From Clostridiales bacterium (GTDB taxonomy: Bacteria; Bacillota_A; Clostridia; Christensenellales; Aristaeellaceae), in NCBI GenBank assembly GCA_012514855.1, contig JAAYZL010000065.1:1-13054 (forward strand): a stretch of 13,054 nt of DNA, read 5' to 3'. A program made the position numbers and the translations under genes. The notes below the pieces were generated by a model. That model saw only the letters and a program-made list of their open reading frames with translations, was not told the origin of the DNA and did not search any database. Each line of letters opens with the position of its first letter. Position 1 is the first letter of the stretch. Below, one piece after another: positions 7,180 through 13,054 of the stretch.

Positions 7180-8697
7180 ATGCAGCGCGTAATTTGCCAG
7201 ATCGAACACATCACCAAAGAGTTTCCCGGCGTCGTCGCGCTTTCGGACGTGAGCCTGGACATCCATGAAGGGGAGATCCACGCGATCGTCGGCGAAAACG
7301 GCGCGGGCAAATCGACGCTGATGAATATCCTGTCCGGCGTCTACAGGCCCACCGGCGGGCGCGTGCGGTTCGACGGGCGCGAAGTGCACTTTAACGCCCC
7401 GGCGGACGCCGCGCGGATTGGCATCGCCATGATCCATCAGGAGCTCTCGCTGTCCGCGACGCTGTCGGTGGCGGAGAACATCTTTCAGGGCAGGCTCCCC
7501 AAAAACAAGCTCGGCCTGATCGACACCCGCAGGCTCCTCTGCGCGAGCCGCGAGCTGATGAACGAGGTGGGGCTGAAGGACGTCGACCCGCAGGCCGTCG
7601 TCCGCAACATCAACGCGTCGCAGCAGCAGCAGGTGGAGATCGCAAAGGCGCTGTCGCAGGACGCGCGGTTTCTGATTCTGGACGAGCCCACCAGCGCGCT
7701 GACGCCCAACGAGACCAAAGTTCTCTTTGAAATCATGCTCTGCCTCAAGCGCAAGGGCTTCACCATGCTATACATCTCCCACAAGTTGGACGAGGTCATG
7801 GCCATCAGCGACCGGGTGACGGTGTTCCGGGACGGACGCCTGATCGACACGCTGGTGACGCGCGAAATCGGCGTCAACGACATGATCTCGCTGATGGTCG
7901 GAAGGGAGTACTCCGGCGGCTACCAGCGCAGCCGGTATATGACGCGGGAGGACTACAAAAAGGCCGGAGTGATCCTGGAGGTCAAAGACCTCTCGATCAA
8001 AAACAAGGTGAGGGATGTCAGCTTTCGCCTGTATGAGGGAGAGGTGTTGGGCCTGGCGGGGCTGGTCGGCGCGGGCCGGACGGAGATCCTGCAGGCGGTG
8101 TTCGGCGCTGATCCGCGGCTGAGCGGCGCCATTTTGATCGACGGCAAGGAGCTCTCGATGAAATCCACCCGGGAGGCGATCCGGCACGGCCTCGGCCTCG
8201 TTCCGGAGGGCCGCAAGACGCAAGGGCTGTTTTTAAAGTTCTCCGTGCAGCAGAACATGTCCATCGTGCGGCTGAACAGCGCGCTCGGATGCCTTGGCCT
8301 GATTCGGCGCAGGGCGGAGGAGCGGGAGGCCGAAGAGTACCGGCAGAGGCTAAGGGTGAAGACGCCGTCGCTCTCCCAGCGCGTCGTCAACCTGTCGGGC
8401 GGCAATCAGCAAAAGGCCATCATCGCCCGCTGGTTGATGAACAAGCCCAGGATACTGTTCCTGGACGAACCCACCCAGGGCATCGACGTCGGCGCGAAAA
8501 ACGAGATCTACGACATCATCGACACGCTTGCCGGAAGCGGCGTCAGCGTCGTGATGGTGTCCAGCGAGATGCAGGAGACCATCCGCCTCTGCGACCGGAT
8601 CATCGTATTGTACGAGGGCCGGGTGACGGGAGAAATCGCCCACGACGAGGCGACCGAACAGCGCATTATCTCCGGCATGGCGGGGCAGACCGCCTGA
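7180..8697 (+). CDS. Rbs-type sugar ABC transporter ATP-binding protein with two ATPase domains (RbsA-like)
   Basis: A 505-residue tandem ATPase, the normal length of the family. Domain 1 has Walker A GENGAGKST (38-46) and Walker B LDEPT with Asp168/Glu169, but its signature region reads NASQQQQ (145-151) in place of the usual LSxxQQQ. Domain 2 has the family's degenerate Walker A GLVGAGRTE (294-302), a canonical LSGGNQQK (405-412) and Walker B LDEPT (Asp429/Glu430). Start ATG 7180 has GGAGG seven bases before it. It is the last gene of the plus-strand operon and should energise the permease at 5102-6067. A long inverted repeat downstream ends the unit. Confidence 0.95.
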   Translation: MQRVICQIEHITKEFPGVVALSDVSLDIHEGEIHAIVGENGAGKSTLMNILSGVYRPTGGRVRFDGREVHFNAPADAARIGIAMIHQELSLSATLSVAENIFQGRLPKNKLGLIDTRRLLCASRELMNEVGLKDVDPQAVVRNINASQQQQVEIAKALSQDARFLILDEPTSALTPNETKVLFEIMLCLKRKGFTMLYISHKLDEVMAISDRVTVFRDGRLIDTLVTREIGVNDMISLMVGREYSGGYQRSRYMTREDYKKAGVILEVKDLSIKNKVRDVSFRLYEGEVLGLAGLVGAGRTEILQAVFGADPRLSGAILIDGKELSMKSTREAIRHGLGLVPEGRKTQGLFLKFSVQQNMSIVRLNSALGCLGLIRRRAEEREAEEYRQRLRVKTPSLSQRVVNLSGGNQQKAIIARWLMNKPRILFLDEPTQGIDVGAKNEIYDIIDTLAGSGVSVVMVSSEMQETIRLCDRIIVLYEGRVTGEIAHDEATEQRIISGMAGQTA

Positions 8698-8737
8698 AGA
8701 AAGATGGGGGCTGTCCCTTTTCCGATTCCTTTCTTGC

Positions 8738-8775
8738 AAACAGCCGCTCTCCGTTGGCTCGGAAAGCGGCTGTTT
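8738..8775. terminator. Bidirectional terminator between convergent operons
   Basis: AAACAGCCGCT (8738-8748) and AGCGGCTGTTT (8765-8775) form a perfect 11-bp stem; TCCG (8750-8753) and CGGA (8760-8763) extend it inwards around TTGGCT. The A3/T3 ends give a short T-tract on each strand. It lies 40 bases after the ATPase stop and about 40 bases after the RACo-like gene's stop on the other strand, so it can serve both. Confidence 0.8.
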
Positions 8776-8813
8776 GTCGATGGGCTGCACGCCGTTTTCA
8801 TGTATCGTCCGCT

Positions 8814-10259
8814 CTATTCTCCCTCCGGGAACAGCATCTGCTCCATGTATTGCTCGTTGAAGCGCGGGTTGCCGCCGAGGTTCACGTGCCGCGAGCAGCC
8901 CGCGATCCAGCGGGCTTCCTCGAGCAGCGCCTGGTCGAGCAGCATGCCCTCCGCGCCCTTGAGCGCGGCGTTTCCGATCACCCGCGCGCGCGAGGCCAGT
9001 TCCCGCGGGATCAGGCCGATGTCGGCGGCGCTCCCGACATTCAGGTGGCTTCCGAAGCCCCCGGCGATGTGGAGCGTGCGCACCTCGTCGAGCCGCACGT
9101 CGGCGGATTCGAGCAGCGTCAGAATCCCGGCGGCGATCGCGGCCTTGGCGAGCTGCACGGCGCGCACGTCGCGCGGGAGCAGCGCCACGCCGTCCGAAAG
9201 CGGAAAGGACGCCTCCTCGGTCGCGCCGGTCTCGTCGATCTCGGCCAGTTGCAGAAGGGCGGCGATGGCGTCGATCAGGCCGGAGCCGCACAGCCCCACG
9301 GCCGGCGCGTCTCCGATGGAGTGCGCGCCGAGGCGGCCGTTTTCGACCCATACGCGATCGATCGCCCCGCGCACGCTGCCGCAGCCGCAGGAGATGCCCG
9401 CGCCCTCGAAGGCGGGGCCTGCGGCGGTTGAGGTCACATAGAGGACATTTTCCTTCCAGAGCGCCAGCTCGCCGTTGGTGCCGATGTCGCACAGAAGCGA
9501 GATTTCCTTCCGCGCGCATAGGCCGCTTGCGAGCACCGCGCAGGTGATGTCCGCGCCGACGAAGGCGTTCATGCAGGGCGGCAGGTAGGCGCGGCGGCCG
9601 AGCACCTCGATCCACTCGTCAAAGAGGTGGTCGGCCTCAAAGGGCGCCGCGGAAAGGCGCGCTGGGTTGCGCCCGGTCAAAAGATAGAGCATCGTGGTGT
9701 TGCCGGTGAGAACCAGCGTTTCGATCCCGTCCCCGATCAGGGGCTCGAGCGCGCCGAGGATGTCCCTCTGCAAGCGCCCTCCCTCGCCGCGCAGAGCGGC
9801 TCCGATGCGGCCCATGACGTCCGCCGCCACCGACGCCTGCGGGTTCGGCGCGCCGGCCCCGTGAAGCGGCGCGCCGCTTGCGAGGTCGTAGGCGCGCAGC
9901 GCCAGCGTGGTGGTGCCGATGTCGACCGCCGCGCCGCGGCGCCCGGGCATGGCCGCTCCGCGCCGAATCGCGCCGCTGCTCGTCTCGATCTCCATCGCCC
10001 GCTGCCGCGGAAGCGCAACCGTGCAGTCCCCGACGAGCCGCATCTGGCAGGAGAGCCGCGCGCCCGCGCGCGCCTCCGCCTCGTTCGGTTCGGACACCGC
10101 GCCCTCGGCCTCCACGGCGCACTTAAAGCAGGTGCCGCGCCCGCCGCAGGGGTGGGGCATGGCAAGGCCCATCCCCGCGAGCACCTCGGCGAGTATGGGC
10201 GTGCCCGAAAATTGCGCCTGCAAGAGGCGATCTCCCTGTCGAATGGTCAAATTCGGCAT
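8814..10259 (-). CDS. Short RACo-like corrinoid reductive activator ([2Fe-2S] ferredoxin plus ASKHA domain, DUF4445)
   Basis: A 481-residue protein. Residues 1-85 are a plant-type ferredoxin with cluster ligands Cys38, Cys44, Cys47 and Cys71 (PCGGRGTCFKC, then LSCQM). The ASKHA part begins with the phosphate loop DIGTTT at 113-118 and ends with RHVNLGGNPRFNEQY. Known family members reduce inactive Co(II) corrinoid on methyl-transfer proteins to Co(I) using ATP. RACo is usually over 600 residues; here the DIGTTT motif follows the ferredoxin after only about 30 residues, so the middle domain is missing. Start ATG 10259 has GGAGGGATGA upstream and lies one base past the DUF2284 stop. It is the last gene of the riboswitch operon. 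The corrinoid protein it would activate is not in the window. Confidence 0.88.
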   Translation of the reverse strand: MPNLTIRQGDRLLQAQFSGTPILAEVLAGMGLAMPHPCGGRGTCFKCAVEAEGAVSEPNEAEARAGARLSCQMRLVGDCTVALPRQRAMEIETSSGAIRRGAAMPGRRGAAVDIGTTTLALRAYDLASGAPLHGAGAPNPQASVAADVMGRIGAALRGEGGRLQRDILGALEPLIGDGIETLVLTGNTTMLYLLTGRNPARLSAAPFEADHLFDEWIEVLGRRAYLPPCMNAFVGADITCAVLASGLCARKEISLLCDIGTNGELALWKENVLYVTSTAAGPAFEGAGISCGCGSVRGAIDRVWVENGRLGAHSIGDAPAVGLCGSGLIDAIAALLQLAEIDETGATEEASFPLSDGVALLPRDVRAVQLAKAAIAAGILTLLESADVRLDEVRTLHIAGGFGSHLNVGSAADIGLIPRELASRARVIGNAALKGAEGMLLDQALLEEARWIAGCSRHVNLGGNPRFNEQYMEQMLFPEGE

Positions 10260-10260
10260 T

Positions 10261-10809
10261 TCATCCCTCCGAAACGAGAACGAGGCCGAAGAGCGTGACG
10301 GTGTTGGCGCCGTTGATATAGCGAAGGTCGGTGTCTTTCGTGGTGTTGTAGACGTCGATGCCGTGGGCCTCGAGCGAGGGCAGCGCATCCTCCGGATGGC
10401 GGCAGGGCAGGCCGTCGAGCTTCGTGCAGCGATCGCAGAGGCGGCAGCCGCCGCAGGTCAGGTGCAGCGACGCGCCGGAAAGCCGCGGCCGGAGCTTCTT
10501 CTCAAGCCGCTGGCTGACCTGCGCGTGCTCGACGGTGGCGGCGGTCATGCCCTCGATGTCGAAGCTATCCTCGATCCGGGCGACGGTCTGGTAGAGAAGA
10601 CCGCGCGGGAACGCGCGCACCCGCGCCATCAGCTCCTCGATCCCACCCACATTCGGCGGGCACATCCAGCAGCGGTTGTAGCCGCCGCAGCCGTTCCCCT
10701 CGCAGATCTCCCGGAACGTGGCCGAGAGCACGATCTGCGATTGCGAAATCAGCGCCGCCTTTGTCGCGCCGGCCTCGAGCGCCGCCTCAATCAGCGCCTG
10801 CGCGTTCAT
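10261..10809 (-). CDS. DUF2284 cysteine-rich metal-binding protein
   Basis: A 182-residue protein with two Cys clusters: Cys36, 41, 47 and 50 (CEGNGCGGYNRCWMCPP), and Cys119, 122, 125, 128 with Cys136 (TCGGCRLCDRC). The spacing CxxCxxCxxC resembles iron-sulfur ligands. DUF2284 proteins are known neighbours of corrinoid methyltransferase systems, but I know of no proven reaction; electron supply to the activator is a guess. Its ATG overlaps the stop of the MtaA-like gene in ATGA, and its own stop is one base from the next start, so all three are translationally coupled. Confidence 0.85.
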   Translation of the reverse strand: MNAQALIEAALEAGATKAALISQSQIVLSATFREICEGNGCGGYNRCWMCPPNVGGIEELMARVRAFPRGLLYQTVARIEDSFDIEGMTAATVEHAQVSQRLEKKLRPRLSGASLHLTCGGCRLCDRCTKLDGLPCRHPEDALPSLEAHGIDVYNTTKDTDLRYINGANTVTLFGLVLVSEG

Positions 10810-11798
10810 CCCTCGACCGCCTCGAAGAAGGCGTGGATGTTGTCCCAGCTCGAGTGCGCGGGGATGTCGCAGCCGGAGGAGGGCACGAAGTTCGGGTAAT
10901 TCCCGCAGGTCTCCATCAGCTCGCGCGTGGCCTTGCGGATGCTCTCCACGGTTCCCTGGGCGAACTGGTTGGCGGGGCTGATATTGCCCATGCAGAGCAT
11001 GTCCGCGGGGGCGTTTTTCAGCACCTCCGCCATGCTGACGGCATTGCCGAAGTGGTAGGCGTCGGCCTTCATCGCGTACAGCTCCGGCAGCATCTGCGCC
11101 GCCGCGTTGCCGCAGTTGTGGTAGAGCACCGGGAAATCCTCCGACCGCACGGCCTCGATGATGCGGGTGACGGCCGGACAGGAGAATTCGGCGGCCATGT
11201 CCGCGCGCAAAAGGCCCGCGAGGGGTTCCGCGATCAGGACGCCATCCGCCCCCGCCTCCTTGAAGGCCCTGCAATACTCGGCGATGAACCGGGCGGCCTT
11301 GTCGACCACCATGTTCACGACCTCGGGCTCGTCGTAGCAGGCGTACATGATCTCCGTCACGTCCATCAGGCGCCCGGCCAGCGAGAAGGGGCCGATGACG
11401 CCGGCGATCACCGGCTTGTCCGGCACCAGTTCCTTCGCCCGGCGCACGGCCTCGACGCACAGCAGCGGGCGTCCGCTCGAGAGCGGCGGCACGTCAAGCG
11501 CCTCGGCGCCCTCGATGTCCCCGACGAGCTTGCCGGTGACGGCGGGCACTTCGTTGTCGGCAAAGCGCACCGCCGCGCCGAAGGCCTCGGCCTCGACCGA
11601 GAGGTCCATCAGACTGACGGCCGCCACGGTGGGCGTGTTGTGCGCCACATAGGCCATTGCCTGCGCCTGCAGTTCGGCGCTGTGCACGAGTTCGCGCACC
11701 GTCGCGCCGAGCTTCTGCGCCGCCGGGAAGGAAAGCACGGGCAGGGCGCGCTTTTCCCCGATGCGGGCCGCATTCCAGAGAATTTTCATCGTATCCAT
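10806..11798 (-). CDS. MtaA-like zinc-dependent corrinoid methyltransferase (UroD family)
   Basis: A 330-residue protein, the usual length of MtaA/MtbA methyltransferases. The zinc ligands fit the family pattern His-x-Cys...Cys: His227 and Cys229 in LYHNCGN, and Cys310 in SSGCDIP. DLSVEAEAFG near residue 66 is a further family motif. These enzymes move a methyl group from a methylated corrinoid protein to a thiol such as coenzyme M, or in bacteria probably to tetrahydrofolate. ATG 11798 is chosen since GGAGG lies 8 bases before it; the in-frame ATG at 11813 has no ribosome site. It sits behind a cobalamin riboswitch with a corrinoid activator, which supports the role. It belongs to a different subgroup from the UroD-family gene at 3813-5087. 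Confidence 0.88.
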   Translation of the reverse strand: MDTMKILWNAARIGEKRALPVLSFPAAQKLGATVRELVHSAELQAQAMAYVAHNTPTVAAVSLMDLSVEAEAFGAAVRFADNEVPAVTGKLVGDIEGAEALDVPPLSSGRPLLCVEAVRRAKELVPDKPVIAGVIGPFSLAGRLMDVTEIMYACYDEPEVVNMVVDKAARFIAEYCRAFKEAGADGVLIAEPLAGLLRADMAAEFSCPAVTRIIEAVRSEDFPVLYHNCGNAAAQMLPELYAMKADAYHFGNAVSMAEVLKNAPADMLCMGNISPANQFAQGTVESIRKATRELMETCGNYPNFVPSSGCDIPAHSSWDNIHAFFEAVEG

Positions 11799-11816
11799 TG
11801 AAAACGCCTCCATTCG

Positions 11817-12323
11817 TCATAGGTTGAGCCGATCCATCAATTTGTCCAGCGGTTTGAAAAACGCCGCAGCCACCGCGGCGTTGCCCGCCGCATGCACCAG
11901 ATCGAAGGGGATGCCGCTCAAGATATAGCCGAGCATCGTCGCGGGCCCGCCTACGAACAGGTAGGGGATGGAGCAGAGCACGCCGAAAAACAGGCCGTAG
12001 GCCGCAAGGAACACGACCCACCCAAGCGTCTCCCGCATGGGGGCGAGCAGCAGAGCCGCGCTCCAGAGAATCGTCCAGACATACAGGTAGTTGATAAACC
12101 AGAAGCCGAAGCCGTAGAACGCTCCCTCGAGCAGGGCGAAGGCGTAGATGATGAGCAGTGTCTTCCAGCGGAAGCGGCGGGTGTAGAGGACGATCAGCAG
12201 TGACACCATCTCTATGTTGGGCAGCGCGGCCAAAGCGATCTGCACCGCGAACAGGAGCGCCGTCGAAAGTCCCAGCACCACCAGCTCCCGCGAGGAGAGG
12301 GTGAAGCGCCGCGGGCAGTTCAT
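11817..12323 (-). CDS. ECF transporter S component, probably for cobalamin or a precursor
   Basis: A 168-residue integral membrane protein with about five to six hydrophobic segments. Motifs include LPNIEMVSLLIVLYT near residue 35 and the aromatic stretch YGFGFWFINYLYVW near residue 70, which resemble S components found with B12 regulation. S components bind a vitamin and dock on the shared EcfA/A'/T module, which is not in the window. The ATG lies one base from the DUF4430 stop, so the two are coupled; the cobalamin riboswitch upstream is the main argument for the substrate (inference). Its stop is 18 bases from the next start. Confidence 0.82.
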   Translation of the reverse strand: MNCPRRFTLSSRELVVLGLSTALLFAVQIALAALPNIEMVSLLIVLYTRRFRWKTLLIIYAFALLEGAFYGFGFWFINYLYVWTILWSAALLLAPMRETLGWVVFLAAYGLFFGVLCSIPYLFVGGPATMLGYILSGIPFDLVHAAGNAAVAAAFFKPLDKLMDRLNL

Positions 12324-12324
12324 C

Positions 12325-12717
12325 CTAGTAGCCCGTCGTCAGCGCAATCTCATATTGCTCGCCGTCGGCGATCGGCGTCGCGTCGACACCGGTCATCAGG
12401 GACTCGCCGTTCCTGGTAAACAGCCACCACTCCTGCTTGGAATCGTCGGCCGTATAGCCGTTTACGGTGCGCACATAGAGGCCGAATTCGCTCTCGTCGC
12501 CGGCGATCAGTTTCTGCTCCTCGAGCGCGCCGCGAAGGTATTCGCTCCCGGTCCTGAAGGAGAAATCCGCCGTTTCGCCATCCTTGCCGACCACCCGAAC
12601 GGCCAGCTGCTTTGCGCCGGCGGTTCCCTTGGGCATGAACAGGAAGTACGCGCCGGCCATCAGCGCGGCCGCAACCACCAGGGCGAGGGCAATGTAGAGG
12701 GTCTTTTTGTTTCGCAT
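12325..12717 (-). CDS. Membrane-anchored DUF4430 protein, first gene of the riboswitch operon
   Basis: A 130-residue protein with an N-terminal membrane anchor (residues 6-27) and a single DUF4430 domain of about 90 residues outside the cell. The pattern EWWLFTRNGE then GVDATPIADGEQYEI is typical. DUF4430 resembles the C-terminal domain of transcobalamin and intrinsic factor, so capture of cobalamin for the S component next door is plausible but unproven. ATG 12717 is chosen because AAAGGAAAG precedes it and the product starts MRNKK plus the hydrophobic anchor; upstream in-frame ATG at 12870 lies inside the riboswitch. Confidence 0.83.
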   Translation of the reverse strand: MRNKKTLYIALALVVAAALMAGAYFLFMPKGTAGAKQLAVRVVGKDGETADFSFRTGSEYLRGALEEQKLIAGDESEFGLYVRTVNGYTADDSKQEWWLFTRNGESLMTGVDATPIADGEQYEIALTTGY

Positions 12718-12730
12718 CTTTCTTTCCTTT

Positions 12731-12774
12731 CCCCCTGTGGGGGGCGCATCCGCGGCAGGTACTCGTGCGCGGAT
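12731..12774 (-). promoter_or_regulatory. Expression-platform hairpins between riboswitch and first gene
   Basis: Two hairpins follow the aptamer on the minus strand. The first pairs ATCCGCG with CGCGGAT (12774-12768 with 12754-12748). The second pairs CCCCC with GGGGG (12744-12740 with 12735-12731) around four bases and directly touches the AAAGGAAAG ribosome site. There is no T-run, so control of translation is likelier than termination. Confidence 0.45.
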
Positions 12775-12789
12775 TCGCAAAATACCCCT

Positions 12790-12954
12790 GAGCAAGTCTT
12801 CCGACTCGTGTTCACAGGCCGCGCGCCCTTCCCATCCCGAAGGACAGTGGCTTTGCGCGCGCCCTCCCACTTACGGCGACGAGTTCGCCCGGGCATCGCA
12901 CCCGGTTCCTTATCAAGCCCTTGCGGGCGCTCAAGGCGGAAACCCCTGGTGCTC
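12790..12954 (-). promoter_or_regulatory. Cobalamin (B12) riboswitch aptamer
   Basis: On the minus strand the conserved cobalamin elements occur in order: TTGATAAGGAACCGGGTG then GATGCCCGG (P3 region), GCCACTGTCC with GGATGGGAAGG, and GAGTCGGAAGACTTGC with the terminal box. GAGCA (12954-12950) can pair with TGCTC (12794-12790) to close P1. It precedes five genes for cobalamin uptake and corrinoid chemistry, and should lower their expression when cobalamin is plentiful. Confidence 0.92.
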
Positions 12955-13054
12955 CGCCCACTACGGAAGTTGTGGAATCCGGCGAGGGATTTTTGTTCCC
13001 GGCAAGGAGCCGAAGCGCAGGCGTAGCAGCGCTACGGCAAGCGGAGAGCGACAC
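12955..13054. other. Leader or intergenic region with inverted repeats, no gene recognised
   Basis: No convincing gene is seen here. CGTAGC/GCTACG (13022-13027 and 13031-13036) is a perfect 6-bp inverted repeat around AGC. CCAC...GTGG (12958-12975) forms a second small hairpin. The promoter of the riboswitch operon should lie here or just beyond, but no clear -35/-10 pair was found. It may be part of a dispersed repeat. Confidence 0.4.

Noticed and set aside
8289..9431. Plus-strand open frames across 8289-9441
   Set aside because: Shadows of the ATPase gene and of the antisense RACo-like gene in high-GC sequence.
12812..13054. Open frames over the right end
   Set aside because: They overlap the cobalamin riboswitch, have no recognisable domain and no ribosome site.

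Overview
The window looks like chromosome of a GC-rich Bacillota (Clostridia-like) bacterium, probably anaerobic. The reasons are the strong GGAGG-type ribosome sites, a LacI regulator with the GTVDRV helix, an ECF-type S component, a DUF4430 protein, and corrinoid methyltransferase accessory genes behind a cobalamin riboswitch. TGA is a normal stop here. No tRNA, rRNA, CRISPR array or transposase was seen.

Left end (1-2644). A minus-strand gene, cut by the left edge, encodes a protein with two N-terminal zinc ribbons, one membrane segment and a large extracellular part of unknown function. Between it and the plus-strand LacI gene lies a 396-base divergent regulatory region. It holds one good promoter for each gene, an 18-bp perfect palindrome against the -35 box of the leftward promoter, a 10-bp hairpin, and a LacI-type operator at the rightward start site.

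Centre (2645-8776, plus strand). The order is LacI regulator, a UroD-family zinc methyltransferase-like gene interrupted by an in-frame TGA, permease (RbsC-like), periplasmic-type binding protein (RbsB-like) and double ATPase (RbsA-like). A second, nearly identical operator lies just before the UroD-family gene, so the LacI protein probably controls both itself and this operon. The effector domain of the LacI protein shares several motifs with the binding protein, so both probably recognise the same sugar-like compound. Stem-loops lie on both sides of the binding-protein gene.

Right part (8814-12954, minus strand, convergent). A cobalamin riboswitch precedes a tight five-gene operon: membrane-anchored DUF4430 protein, ECF S component, MtaA-like zinc methyltransferase, DUF2284 metal-binding protein, and a short RACo-like [2Fe-2S]/ASKHA corrinoid activator. 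Gene gaps are a few bases or overlaps. A bidirectional hairpin separates the two convergent operons.

Working idea (inference): the locus imports a ligand through an Rbs-type transporter and handles a methyl group with corrinoid chemistry. The right operon would supply corrinoid uptake, methyl transfer from the corrinoid protein, and reactivation. The corrinoid protein itself and a clear substrate:corrinoid methyltransferase are not in the window, and the UroD-family gene on the transporter side is broken as sequenced, so the pathway is unproven.
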